Shown here piece by piece: positions 27,119 through 36,971 of a stretch of DNA of 64,000 nucleotides. The position numbers and the translations under genes are program-made. The notes beneath the pieces were generated by a model that made no database searches, was not told the DNA's origin, and saw nothing but the letters and a program-made list of their open reading frames with translations. The stretch lies in the NCBI GenBank assembly GCA_964547995.1, contig CAZJRB010000021.1:1-64000 (forward strand), read 5' to 3'. This DNA comes from CAZJRB01 sp964547995 (lineage in GTDB: Bacteria; Planctomycetota; Planctomycetia; Pirellulales; Thermoguttaceae). Within the stretch, counting starts at the first letter, position 1. Each line of letters starts with the position of its first letter.

Positions 27119-29830
27119 ATGGCAAAGTACGTTTATTCCTTTGGCTCCGAAGGCACCGACGGCGACGCGACAATGAAAAACCTGCTCGGCGGCAAAGGCG
27201 CCAATCTGGCCGAGATGGCCAAGCTCGGCCTGCCGGTCCCCGCCGGTTTCACCATAACCACCGAATTGTGTACGACCTACTTCGACGAGGGCGGAAAGTT
27301 TCCCGACTCGCTGAAGAAGGAAGTGGCCGAAGCAATGGCCCAAACCGAAAAGTGCATGGGCATGAAGTTCGGCGACGCGGACAACCCGCTCCTCCTTTCC
27401 GCCCGAAGCGGCGCCCGGCAGTCCATGCCCGGAATGATGGAAACCGTGCTCAACGTCGGACTGTGCAACAAAACGATCCCGGGGCTGATCAAAAAGTCGG
27501 GCAGCGAACGGTTCGTCTACGACGCCTATCGCCGGTTGATCACCATGTATTCCGACGTCGTGATGGAGAAGGCCGAAGACATCGAGCCCGAGGAGGGACG
27601 GGGCGTCCGCAATCAACTCGAAAAAATCATGCACGAAATGAAGGAGGCCAAGGGCTACAAATCGGACACCGACCTGACGGCTGACGACCTGAAGCAGCTC
27701 TGCGAGAAGTACAAGGCCAAGGTCAAGGAAGTCCTCGGCGCGGAATTCCCCGACGACGCCGAGGCCCAGCTTTGGGGTGCGGTCGGGGCCGTCTTCAAAA
27801 GCTGGAACGGGAAGCGGGCCGTCTCGTATCGCAACATCGAAGGCATCCCCGGCGAGTGGGGAACCGCCTGCAACGTGCAGAGCATGGTCTTCGGCAACCT
27901 GGGCGACACCTCGGCCACCGGCGTGGCCTTCAGCCGCAATCCCGCCACCGGCGAGAACAAATTCTACGGCGAGTGGCTCGTCAACGCCCAGGGCGAAGAC
28001 GTGGTGGCCGGAATCCGGACCCCCAACCCGCTCAACGAAGAAACCAAAAACGAACAAAACGAGCACCTCGACTCGCTCGAAAAGGAATGGCCCGGGCTCT
28101 ATGCAGAATTGGCCGCGATCCGGGAAAACCTCGAAAAACACTACACCGACATGCAGGACATCGAGTTCACAATCCAAGACGGGAAGCTCTATATGCTGCA
28201 ATGCCGCAACGGCAAACGGACCGGCACGGCGGCGGTCAACATGGCCATGGATATGCTCGAGGAGGGCCTGATCGACGAGCAAACCGTCGTCATGCGCGTC
28301 GGGGCCGACCAACTCGACGAGTTGCTCCACCCGATCGTCGACCCGGAGGCCGAAAAGGGCGTCGAGGCGGTGGCCAAAGGGTTGCCTGCGGGACCCGGCG
28401 GGGCCTGCGGCCGGATCGTCTTCACCTCGGCCGAGGCGGTGGCCGCCGCCGAAGCCAAACGTAAGTGCATTCTCGTCCGCGAGGAGACGAATCCCGAAGA
28501 CGTCGAGGGCATGCGCGCGGCAATCGGTATTCTCACTGCCCGCGGCGGCATGACCAGCCATGCCGCGCTGGTTGCCCGCGGATGGGGCAAATGCTGCATC
28601 GTCGGCGCCGGTGAGCTGAAAATCGATGCGGTGGCCAAGACGATGAGCGTGGGCGGAAAAACCTTCACGGAAGGCGATTTCATTACGCTCAACGGCACCA
28701 AGGGCCTCATCTACGAGGGCCAGCTCGCCATGATGGACGCCACCGAGAACCCCCGGTTCCAGGAGTTCATGAAGCTGGTCGACAAGGAGCGGACGTTGGG
28801 AGTTCGGACCAACGCCGACACGCCGGGCGACGCCAAAGTGGCACGCGACTTCGGCGCCGAGGGCATCGGGCTCTTCCGTACCGAGCACATGTTCTACGGC
28901 AAGGGCTCCGACGAGGCCCTGTTCGCCCTGCGGAAGGTGATCCTCAGCGAGACCGATGAGGAACGGCTGGCTGCGGTCAAGGAGTTGGGCGTGTTCGTCA
29001 AGCATGACATCAAGGCCACGCTCGAAGCAATGGACGGCCTGCCGGTCACCGTCCGCCTGCTCGATCCGCCGCTGCACGAATTCGTGCCGCACAGCCCCGG
29101 GCCGCAGAAAGAACTGGCCGACGCCCTGGGCATCGACGTCGAAACGGTCAAGCGGCGAGGTGAATTGCTCAGCGAAACGAACCCGATGATGGGCCACCGC
29201 GGCGTCCGGCTGGGAATCACCTATCCCGAGATTACCGAGATGCAGGCCCGCGCAATCTTCGAGTCCGCCGCCGAACTCAAGAAGGAAGGCAAGGACCCGC
29301 AACCGGAAATCATGGTGCCGGTGACCTGCGCGGTCAGCGAGCTGGACGTGACCAAGGAGATCGTCGATCGTGTCCATGCCGAGGTGAAGGCGTCGACCGG
29401 CGTCGACGTCGAGTACCTGTACGGCACGATGATCGAGATCCCGCGTGCGTGCCTGCTGGCCAACGAGATGGCCGAGACGGCCGAGTTCTTCTCGTTCGGA
29501 ACCAACGACCTGACGCAGATGGGTTTCGGTTTCAGCCGCGACGACATCGGTGGTTTTCTGCCCGACTATCTCAAGCAGAAAATCCTCGACGCCGATCCGT
29601 TCCAGACCATCGATCAGGCCGGCATCGGCCAGTTGGTCGAGATGGCCGTTACGAAGGGCCGCGCCACGCGAGCCGACCTGAAGATCGGCATCTGCGGCGA
29701 GCAGGGAGGCGACCCGGCAAGCGTCGATTTCTGCTTTAAGGCCGGGTTGAACTACGTAAGCTGCAGCCCCTACCGGGTCCCGATTGCCCGGCTCGCCGCC
29801 GCCCAATCGGCCATCAAGGCGAAGAAGTGA
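27119..29830 (+). CDS. ppdK: Pyruvate, phosphate dikinase
   Basis: A 903-residue cytoplasmic enzyme interconverting pyruvate + ATP + Pi and phosphoenolpyruvate + AMP + PPi. The N-terminus KYVYSFGSEGTDGDATMKNLLGGKGANLAEM is the ATP-grasp opening of the family (compare GGKGANLAEM). The phosphohistidine domain has GGMTSHAALVARGWGKCC, whose His is the phospho-carrier. The C-terminal barrel has MGHRGVRLGITYPEI, GTNDLTQMGFGFSRDD and GICGEQGGDPASV, including the catalytic Cys region. Length is normal. The ATG at 27119 follows a promoter at about 27000. A perfect hairpin lies just after the stop. Confidence 0.97.
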   Translation: MAKYVYSFGSEGTDGDATMKNLLGGKGANLAEMAKLGLPVPAGFTITTELCTTYFDEGGKFPDSLKKEVAEAMAQTEKCMGMKFGDADNPLLLSARSGARQSMPGMMETVLNVGLCNKTIPGLIKKSGSERFVYDAYRRLITMYSDVVMEKAEDIEPEEGRGVRNQLEKIMHEMKEAKGYKSDTDLTADDLKQLCEKYKAKVKEVLGAEFPDDAEAQLWGAVGAVFKSWNGKRAVSYRNIEGIPGEWGTACNVQSMVFGNLGDTSATGVAFSRNPATGENKFYGEWLVNAQGEDVVAGIRTPNPLNEETKNEQNEHLDSLEKEWPGLYAELAAIRENLEKHYTDMQDIEFTIQDGKLYMLQCRNGKRTGTAAVNMAMDMLEEGLIDEQTVVMRVGADQLDELLHPIVDPEAEKGVEAVAKGLPAGPGGACGRIVFTSAEAVAAAEAKRKCILVREETNPEDVEGMRAAIGILTARGGMTSHAALVARGWGKCCIVGAGELKIDAVAKTMSVGGKTFTEGDFITLNGTKGLIYEGQLAMMDATENPRFQEFMKLVDKERTLGVRTNADTPGDAKVARDFGAEGIGLFRTEHMFYGKGSDEALFALRKVILSETDEERLAAVKELGVFVKHDIKATLEAMDGLPVTVRLLDPPLHEFVPHSPGPQKELADALGIDVETVKRRGELLSETNPMMGHRGVRLGITYPEITEMQARAIFESAAELKKEGKDPQPEIMVPVTCAVSELDVTKEIVDRVHAEVKASTGVDVEYLYGTMIEIPRACLLANEMAETAEFFSFGTNDLTQMGFGFSRDDIGGFLPDYLKQKILDADPFQTIDQAGIGQLVEMAVTKGRATRADLKIGICGEQGGDPASVDFCFKAGLNYVSCSPYRVPIARLAAAQSAIKAKK

Positions 29831-29832
29831 TC

Positions 29833-29853
29833 GGATCACGGGCGCCGTGATCC
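29833..29853. terminator. Perfect 9-bp hairpin after ppdK
   Basis: GGATCACGG and CCGTGATCC pair perfectly around a GCG loop, 3 bp after the ppdK stop and before the convergent ROK gene stop at 29884. No T-run follows, so it is terminator-like rather than a classical intrinsic terminator. Confidence 0.5.
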
Positions 29854-29883
29854 ACGCTTGCGCGGGCACGGCACGCCGGCATT

Positions 29884-31281
29884 TTACTTCCCCACCCGAA
29901 TCAGGGCTGCCTTGCGGTGTTTCGACTTGTTGTACGCCTTCATGGCGTCCGTGGTCGGCAACTCTTCGTACGCGATGGTGCGCCTGTCGAGATACTCGCG
30001 GGCGTCGTCGCTGAGCTTCCATTCGTCCGATTTTCCGGTACCGACGAACAGCACCGCCGGCCCCCCTTCGCAGACCTTTGCCAGCTCCCTGGCGGCGATC
30101 ATCGGCTCGTCGTTTTGCACGGACGACTTCTTCCGTTTGCGGGCCTTTCCGTTGACGGTGATATAGAAATCGCGATTAAAGGTCTTTCCCCCCACGGCGA
30201 TCTCACCCGGACCCTCGCGCGACATCTCCGCATACGTCGGCTTGACGGCGTACTGCTGCTCGAAGGGGCTCCGGCCGGCTTGCGTGCGGGCCATCGCGAC
30301 GGCGCCCAGCACCACCGCATCGTCGCCCAGGGCCGAGAGCACCACCCGACCGCCTTCGCGGGCACCGGGCAGCTTGTCGTCGCCGACGATGTCCTCGATA
30401 ATCGGCATCATAAACGCGCCGCACGCCTCGATAACCCCCCCGCCGAGCACGATGACCTCCGGGTCGATCAGGTGGCGGACGGTAAGACACGCGTAGCCGA
30501 TGATTTCCGACGCGCGGCGCATGACCTCGACGACCAGCTCGTCCCCGGCTTCCAATGCGCGGCGGATCATGCCGCTGCGGATAACGCTCAAGTCGCCTTC
30601 GGCCAATTCGCTCAGGATGCTCGTGCGCCCCTTTTCGATGGCGTCGCGCAGGTCGCGCTCGACGGCGGTGCGGCCGGCCAGCGCTTCGAAGCAACCGTGA
30701 TTGCCGCAACCGCACCGCGGCCCGCCGATCTCCATGACGATATGGCCGATCTCGCCGGCGGCTTCCCGCGCACCGCGCCAGAGTTCGCCGCCGTGGACGA
30801 TCCCGCAGCCGATCCCGGTTCCCACGCAAATGCTCAACACGCTTTTTGCGCCGCGCCCGGAGCCGAGCCATTGTTCGCCCAGCGCTCCGAAGTTGCCGTC
30901 GTTGCCTACCGCAATCGGCGCGTCATAGCGTTTGCTCAAGTGCGGGCCGATCGCCACACCCGTCAGGCCCATGTTCGGTGTGACGACCACGCGGCCTTCG
31001 TCGGGGTCGACCACGCCGGGAATGGCAATGCCGATGGCGGTCAAATCTGCGACGTCGGTTCCGGTGCCGGTGAGGACGTCGTCGATGGCGGTTTCGATGG
31101 CGGCGATGATGGGATCGGGCCCGCCGTCGCGAGGGGTCCGGCATCGCTCCCCCGCCACAATCATCCCGGACTCGCCGACCAGCGCCGCCAGAACCTTCGT
31201 TCCGCCGACGTCGATGCCCAGGTATCGCCGCTCCCCTTTCGCCCTTCCGTGCGTCTTCGACACGGTGATCTCCTTGTCCAT
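29884..31281 (-). CDS. ROK-family sugar kinase fused to an Mth938-like domain
   Basis: A 465-residue protein. The N-terminal 340 residues form a ROK kinase: LGIDVGGTKVLAAL (phosphate-binding loop), VGNDGNFGALGEQWLGSG, the family zinc motif CGCGNHGCFEAL, and VIVLGGGV. Glucose is the usual substrate of such bacterial ROK glucokinases, but specificity is not certain. The C-terminal 115 residues (from about PGEIAVGGKTFNRDFYITVNG through VLFVGTGKSDEWKLSDDA) resemble the Mth938/DUF498 (NDUFAF3-like) fold, normally a separate protein. The join is in frame with no linker anomaly. The ATG at 31281 is chosen since the longer frame adds residues with no conservation. The ribosome site is weak. Confidence 0.85.
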   Translation of the reverse strand: MDKEITVSKTHGRAKGERRYLGIDVGGTKVLAALVGESGMIVAGERCRTPRDGGPDPIIAAIETAIDDVLTGTGTDVADLTAIGIAIPGVVDPDEGRVVVTPNMGLTGVAIGPHLSKRYDAPIAVGNDGNFGALGEQWLGSGRGAKSVLSICVGTGIGCGIVHGGELWRGAREAAGEIGHIVMEIGGPRCGCGNHGCFEALAGRTAVERDLRDAIEKGRTSILSELAEGDLSVIRSGMIRRALEAGDELVVEVMRRASEIIGYACLTVRHLIDPEVIVLGGGVIEACGAFMMPIIEDIVGDDKLPGAREGGRVVLSALGDDAVVLGAVAMARTQAGRSPFEQQYAVKPTYAEMSREGPGEIAVGGKTFNRDFYITVNGKARKRKKSSVQNDEPMIAARELAKVCEGGPAVLFVGTGKSDEWKLSDDAREYLDRRTIAYEELPTTDAMKAYNKSKHRKAALIRVGK

Positions 31282-31427
31282 GTCATCTGCGTCTATTTTC
31301 CCTGAGCAATTACCGGCATTTAATCCGAATCGGGCGAGGCTGTAAAGGCAGGCCGAAGAAAAACCCACCCTTTGGGGGCACCGATGGGGAACTTTTAGTC
31401 ACGAGGTGCCGGAATACGGAAGCAACA

Positions 31428-33101
31428 CTATACGTTTTCCATTGCCGTTGTGCCGTTGCCGTCGCCGTTCGGATTGAGCGCTACCAGCGGTAGCGGGATA
31501 CGGCGTTCGATGAAGTTTAACAGCTTCTTCGCCCGGACGGGGTGCTGCAGGGCACGGACGGCCTTCGTCTCGATCTGCCGGACGCGTTCCCGTGTGACCG
31601 AGAAGATTTTGCCCACCTCTTCCAGCGTATAAGCATAACCGTCGGCCAGACCGTACCGCAGGCGGAGAATCTCCCGCTCGCGATAGTCCAGGGCCTCGAG
31701 CACCTCGGCAATCCGCACTTTCAACATATCCTGGTTCATCTCGTAAAGCGGGTTTTCCTCGCGATAGTCTTCGAGAAACTCGCCGAAGTAGGTGTCGTCG
31801 TGGTCGCCCACCGGTTGATCGAGTGAGAGGGGCTGATGGGCCATCCGCATCACGCAAGCGGTTTCGTCGACCGACAACCCGGCAGCCTTCGCCGTCTCTT
31901 CGACCGAAGGCTCTATCCCGTTCTGCTGGACCAGCTCCCGACGGATCGTCCGTACCTTGCTCATCGTCTCGATCATGTGGACGGGTACGCGAATGGTGCG
32001 GCTTTGGTCGGCAATCGCCCGCGTAATCGCCTGCCGGATCCACCAGGTGGCGTAGGTCGAGAACTTGTAGCCGCGAGCGTGCTCGAACTTGTCGACTGCC
32101 CGCATCAGTCCCGTGTTGCCCTCCTGGATCAGGTCGAGAAAACTCATTCCTCGGTTGCGGTAGCGCTTGGCGATGGAAACCACCAGCCGGAGGTTTCCTG
32201 CCGAGAGAGCACGTTTCGCGGCCTCATATTCCTTGAGCAAGGCGTTCGTGGTCTCGATTCGGCGCTCGAGCGTGGAAGGACTCTCCAGCGTCACCCGCAT
32301 CAGATAACAAAGCTCCTTGCGGAGTTCGGCCTTCTCCTCAGCGGCGTCGCGCCGATACCGCAGTTCGGCCAGTTGCCCCAGAAGTTGGGTTGTCCGCCGT
32401 CCGATTTCCTTCAGCTTCTCATAGATCGGCTGCAATCGCTGCGTCCGCAATCCCATTTCCTCGATCAACCGCACCGCCTTGTTGCGGCGCACGACCAGCC
32501 GGCGCCACGCCTGCCGCCGCTGCCTCAGCCGCAACCGCCGGTCGATGGCGAGCGCGAAGTCGCGGCGATTCTGCCGCATCAAGTGCTTCAGCGTGCGGAC
32601 ATTCGGAACCAGCACCCGCAGCAGTCGCCGCTTCTCGCGGACGTTGATCACCGAAACCTCGATGGTGCGATCCAGACGCAACTTGCCGTCGCGAATGTTC
32701 TCCAACAGGCCGATCGCCGCCTGCAACACGTAATCGGTCGCCAACATGCTGTGCCGGAATCGGCGCCGCGCCCGTTCAATTCGCCGGGCAGCCGCCAACT
32801 CTTCCTGACGAGTCAACAGCGGAATCTTGCCCATCTGCATCAGGTAAATTCGTACCGGGTCTTCGATCTGATCGTCGTTCCCGGTCTGCTCCATGTCGTA
32901 CAACTCATGGAACTCGTCCGCGAGGTGGTCATCGGGTTCGTCATGGAGACCTGGAACACGCTCGCCGGACAGGTTCGGGCTGTGCTCGTCAAACGGTTCC
33001 TTGACGACTGGCGTCTTCCTTTTTCTCGTCCCGTTGGACTTGGGTTGCACGCATCGGGAATTGGTGCTGCGATGGGAACTCTTGCGGGGAGGTCTGCTCA
33101 T
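31428..33101 (-). CDS. rpoD: Primary RNA polymerase sigma factor (sigma-70, RpoD/SigA)
   Basis: A 557-residue sigma factor directing RNA polymerase to housekeeping promoters. Region 1.2 is at DPVRIYLMQMGKIPLLTRQEE, then a lineage-specific Arg-rich block (about 120-290). Region 2 is at NLRLVVSIAKRYRNRGMSF with LIQEGNTGLMRAVDKFEH and KFSTYATWWIRQAITRA (2.4). Regions 3 and 4 have IRVPVHMIE and DYREREILRLRYGL, followed by LEEVGKIFSVTRERVRQIE. Region 1.1 is not recognisable, its place being taken by a low-complexity basic N-terminus. I chose the ATG at 33101 (MSRPPRKSS) over one further upstream at 33191. Confidence 0.95.
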   Translation of the reverse strand: MSRPPRKSSHRSTNSRCVQPKSNGTRKRKTPVVKEPFDEHSPNLSGERVPGLHDEPDDHLADEFHELYDMEQTGNDDQIEDPVRIYLMQMGKIPLLTRQEELAAARRIERARRRFRHSMLATDYVLQAAIGLLENIRDGKLRLDRTIEVSVINVREKRRLLRVLVPNVRTLKHLMRQNRRDFALAIDRRLRLRQRRQAWRRLVVRRNKAVRLIEEMGLRTQRLQPIYEKLKEIGRRTTQLLGQLAELRYRRDAAEEKAELRKELCYLMRVTLESPSTLERRIETTNALLKEYEAAKRALSAGNLRLVVSIAKRYRNRGMSFLDLIQEGNTGLMRAVDKFEHARGYKFSTYATWWIRQAITRAIADQSRTIRVPVHMIETMSKVRTIRRELVQQNGIEPSVEETAKAAGLSVDETACVMRMAHQPLSLDQPVGDHDDTYFGEFLEDYREENPLYEMNQDMLKVRIAEVLEALDYREREILRLRYGLADGYAYTLEEVGKIFSVTRERVRQIETKAVRALQHPVRAKKLLNFIERRIPLPLVALNPNGDGNGTTAMENV

Positions 33102-33871
33102 GGTTTTTGGCGAAGTTTTTGGCGAAATGCTGGACGGTTGTGTTGGAAGAACACAAGTAGCCGAACGGCGGACTGAAGTGTCACGTGTCATGAAAGCATT
33201 TCCGGTGCCAATACCCGCAAATGGGATCGTGTTTGCAACGCAAGCTATTTGCTGGAAAAGACTTGCGCCCCGTCAAGCGGTTCCCTCCGAGGTCCAGCCG
33301 GAGGGAGCACGTTGGTTTTGATCATCAAAACGTTTCCGAATGTCGCGTTCCTGAATCACTCCCCCAAAAGGATATACTCCCTAAACCCCATTCCGGTTCA
33401 GTGGGTTGAATTATTCCAAATGTGCTTGGAATCGACAATCTGCGCGCTATGACTAACTATAGCGATCTGCTAAAGACAGTCAATAGGGGCAATTGGGATA
33501 AACACGGGAAAATAGGATGGATTCGTCCGATCGCGTACCCCTCAAGCGGGTGGTTTCCGGCCCGTAAATCCTTGTTCCGACCCACGCATACAATTCTCGA
33601 GCGCGAGCGAATGACGCTCAAAACCGCCTCGACGAAGCATTCATCCATGGCGGCGGCGGGATCAGGCAAGCATATCCGGGAAGCTGCACCCAACAACAGG
33701 TATTTCGATCCGGCGATCCGCCATAACAAGACATTTGTCATACTGATGTCATACTGGTGCAAAAGCTTGATGATCGCAGAATAGTATACTCAAAGCTGCT
33801 TGGCGCCCGCCGGCTGAACATCTTGAACGGGGATGTGAGGTGGGATAAAACGTTATCTGGCGATGACGTGG
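33102..33871. other. Gene-free region upstream of rpoD and the CAU tRNA
   Basis: About 770 bp with no convincing gene. It is less GC-rich than its surroundings and presumably contains the rpoD promoter region and that of the tRNA. A short direct repeat of TGTCATACTG occurs at about 33736-33757. Confidence 0.5.
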
Positions 33872-33944
<73 letters not shown>

Positions 33945-34114
33945 TTTCGTAACCCCTTTTCCTGCAAGATGTTATGCGTGCTTCCTTCGGAAATCCGTGT
34001 CCAATTCGCCCTGGTAGTGGTAATACCTATAAGAGGCGCATTCCATAGCAGCTTGGCGCCTGAGCGACGGAAACCGGGAATTACCCCCCTTCTGAGCCAG
34101 AACAGGAGAAAGCC

Positions 34115-36850
34115 ATGCCGGAAGACTTCGATCCCTATCGAAAGTGGCTTGGAATTCCCGCCAAGGATCAGCCGCCCCATCATTATCGGCTGCTGAATAT
34201 CGAACCGTTTGAAAAAGACGCGGATGTCATCTCGAACGCGGCCGACGCGCGGACCGCCCAACTGAAACAGTACCAGTCGGGCGAGCACGCGGAAGCGGCG
34301 AAGAAAATCGGCAAGGAAATTGTCGAGGCGAGAGTGTGCCTGCTCAACGGGAAGAAGAGGGCGGCATACGACAAACAGTTGCGCTCGCAATTGAAGTCGG
34401 ACAGGCGGAAGTCGCTTCCGATGGCTGCCCCGCTGTCGGCCGGGACCGATTCGGCGGGAGCGGGAATACCCTCCTTCGGATCGCCATCGGTCGCTGCGCA
34501 TGTCTCGGACCGATCGGGGCGAAAGAAGAAGCAGCCGGTCGCGGTTATCGTGGTTGGGGCGGCCACAGCAGTGGCGATTCTGGTGGCCTTGGGTATGTTC
34601 CTCACGCAGAACAAGGACAAGGACGTGGCCAAGCAGCCCGGTACGGCCCGACCGGCAGATGCCCCCGGCGCCCAACCGGCGGACCCGGCCGGCATCAGCG
34701 ACCCGGGCGCCGTGTCGGACCCAACGGACCCGGCGCCCCCGACACCTTCGGAACCGAGCGGAATACCTTCCCAACCGAATCCGGGCGCTTCCGTGGCGGA
34801 GATCTTCGGCCTCGACAAACCGGAACCCTCTTTGGGGGAACTGATTCATACCGATCCCGACGAGCCGGGGGAGTTGACCGCGACGCCCGAACCGGGCAAG
34901 GTGGTGCCGCCCGCCACGGCCCAACACGGGCTGCTCGGTGAGTATTTCGCGGACAAGGATCTGACACGGAAGGTCCTCACGCGGGTCGATCCGCAGATCC
35001 AGTTCAAATTTGATTATGGCTCTCCCGATCCGCAGGTGCCCAAAGACTTTGCGGCTCGTTGGACCGGCTGGCTGGTTGCCCCGGAGGCGGGCAACTACAA
35101 GCTGAGCACGGTCGCCGACGACGGGGTCCGCTTGTGGCTGGACGGCGAGCTGCTGATTGACCGGTGGACAACTTCGTCGGGCACCCGCGATGAGGTCGAC
35201 GTTGTGCTGACCGACCGGCCCCACGCGATCAAGATCGAGTACTTCGACTATACGGCCAACGCGATCATGCAACTGAGTTGGTCGCGGCCGGGTGTGTTTG
35301 AAGAGCAGCCGGTTCCGACCGAGGCGTTGCTGGTCGACGCCGGATCGACCGCGACGGCGGCGCTGCCGGAACCGGGCGAGCCGTCCGCTTCCTCCGAGCC
35401 GCCCGATCCCTCCGGGCCGCCCGCGGCGGTTCAGCCGCCGGCCGAGCAGCTCGCGGTTCCCGATAGTGCGACGCGACAGAAGATCCAGGCCGACGTGAAG
35501 GAAATTTTCCAGGAAGAACTTGCCAAGGCCACGACCGCCGAGGCGAAAGCGGCGATGGCCACGGCGCTGTTCGAACAGGCAAAGGCCAACAACGACGATC
35601 CCAACGCCCGATTCGTCCTGCTGCAGATGGCGTGCAACATGGCTGCCGAAGCGGGAAACGTTGCCCAAGCCATAGAGATTGTTGACCAGATGGAACGGCA
35701 ATACACGATCAACCCGCTAAGCGTGCGGGCCCACGTCCTCAAACAGGCAACCGAGTCGATGCCGTCCGGCTCGACCGGGCTGACTGCCGGCGAGCAGATC
35801 GTGGACGCCGCGACCGCGCTGGCCGATCAGTGTGGAGCCGCGGGCAATTATGACGCGGCGGCCGGTTTCAGCGACCTGGCGATAACAGCCGCCCGCAAGA
35901 CCAAGGATTCGTCGCTGATGCAGCTCGTTATGGTGCAGGATCGCGAGATCAAACGGAAGAAGGCTAGGTTCGCCTCGATCAAGAAAGCCCTGGATACGCT
36001 CTCGACCAGGCCGGACGACCCCGGAGCGAACCTGACGGCCGGCCGGTGGTACTGTTTCAACCGGGACGACTGGGCCAAGGGGCTTCCGCTTCTGGCCAAG
36101 GGGAGCGATGAGAATCTGGCCGCGGTGGCACGGCAGGAGATGAAGGCGCCCACCGATTCGGCCTCCCTGGTAACTCTGGCCGATGGCTGGTATGACCAGG
36201 CGGAAAAGGAGAAGAACGAAAGCGCTTCCGCCGTCCGATCACATGCCAAGTTCTACTACGAGCAGGCCCTGCCGTCGCTCGACGGTCTGACGAGGGTCAA
36301 GGTCAAGAAACGGCTCGAATCGATTGCCGAAGCTGACAAAGCCGCCGCAGAAGCCGCGGTTGCCGCAAAACCGAAGGAGATCAAGAGGCCGGAACGCGGC
36401 GTGGTCCAGCCGGGCAACGTGGCCCTGACGAGCAACGGAACCACCATAACCGGCGGCGGCGACTACTCGTCCTATGCTCCCCGTATGATTGACGGCAGCC
36501 TGTCGACCTATGGCTACGCTCGCCACCCGTGCGAATGGACAATCACCTTCGACAAGGTCTACCGGTTGAAGGCAATCGCGTTCAGGATCCACAGTTATAG
36601 TTCCAGTTCCAGCTCCTCGCGGTATAAGCCGTACGCTCGCTACGCGGTGGCCATTTCGGCCGACGGCACGAAGTACTTCCCCTTGTTCAATGCCAGCCAG
36701 GGGCAGTGGCGAGGTTGGCAGCGGATTCCGGTTCCCAACCGTCCGGTGAAGGCGGTCAAGCTCTACGGGCTGTACAACAGCTACAGTTCGCGGTTCTACG
36801 TCGACGAGTTTGAGGCGTATTGCGTGATTCCCGGCGCCGGCGGCAAATGA
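34115..36850 (+). CDS. J-domain-like / TM / PA14 / discoidin-like membrane protein
   Basis: A 911-residue protein. Residues 1-92 have the planctomycete DnaJ-like N-terminus (WLGIPAKDQPPHHYRLLNI, with a closing RAAYDKQL) but lack the HPD that a working J-domain needs. One transmembrane helix lies at 142-163 (VAVIVVGAATAVAILVALGM), preceded by a basic stretch, so the N-terminus is predicted cytoplasmic. Outside come a Pro-rich linker, a PA14 domain (about 270-395, with APEAGNYKLSTVADDGVRLW), a helical/TPR-like region (about 430-740), and a C-terminal F5/8-C-like domain (about 768-905). Both PA14 and discoidin folds often bind carbohydrate. A cell-surface or peptidoglycan-contacting role is plausible but inferred. 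A good AGGAGAA site precedes the ATG. Confidence 0.85.
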   Translation: MPEDFDPYRKWLGIPAKDQPPHHYRLLNIEPFEKDADVISNAADARTAQLKQYQSGEHAEAAKKIGKEIVEARVCLLNGKKRAAYDKQLRSQLKSDRRKSLPMAAPLSAGTDSAGAGIPSFGSPSVAAHVSDRSGRKKKQPVAVIVVGAATAVAILVALGMFLTQNKDKDVAKQPGTARPADAPGAQPADPAGISDPGAVSDPTDPAPPTPSEPSGIPSQPNPGASVAEIFGLDKPEPSLGELIHTDPDEPGELTATPEPGKVVPPATAQHGLLGEYFADKDLTRKVLTRVDPQIQFKFDYGSPDPQVPKDFAARWTGWLVAPEAGNYKLSTVADDGVRLWLDGELLIDRWTTSSGTRDEVDVVLTDRPHAIKIEYFDYTANAIMQLSWSRPGVFEEQPVPTEALLVDAGSTATAALPEPGEPSASSEPPDPSGPPAAVQPPAEQLAVPDSATRQKIQADVKEIFQEELAKATTAEAKAAMATALFEQAKANNDDPNARFVLLQMACNMAAEAGNVAQAIEIVDQMERQYTINPLSVRAHVLKQATESMPSGSTGLTAGEQIVDAATALADQCGAAGNYDAAAGFSDLAITAARKTKDSSLMQLVMVQDREIKRKKARFASIKKALDTLSTRPDDPGANLTAGRWYCFNRDDWAKGLPLLAKGSDENLAAVARQEMKAPTDSASLVTLADGWYDQAEKEKNESASAVRSHAKFYYEQALPSLDGLTRVKVKKRLESIAEADKAAAEAAVAAKPKEIKRPERGVVQPGNVALTSNGTTITGGGDYSSYAPRMIDGSLSTYGYARHPCEWTITFDKVYRLKAIAFRIHSYSSSSSSSRYKPYARYAVAISADGTKYFPLFNASQGQWRGWQRIPVPNRPVKAVKLYGLYNSYSSRFYVDEFEAYCVIPGAGGK

Positions 36851-36971
36851 GAAAAGCTGCCATGTGGGAATAGGCGAATTACGAATTATAGCTCGTCGCG
36901 CACCTTCATCCCCCCGACAGAGCGGAAATTCCGGGTCGATTTTCCGATGCGAAACCATCGCAAGTGGTTTT

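Noticed and set aside
27056..30022. A 988-codon open frame antisense to ppdK
   Set aside because: ppdK is certain on the plus strand. The antisense frame has no recognisable motif and reflects codon bias.
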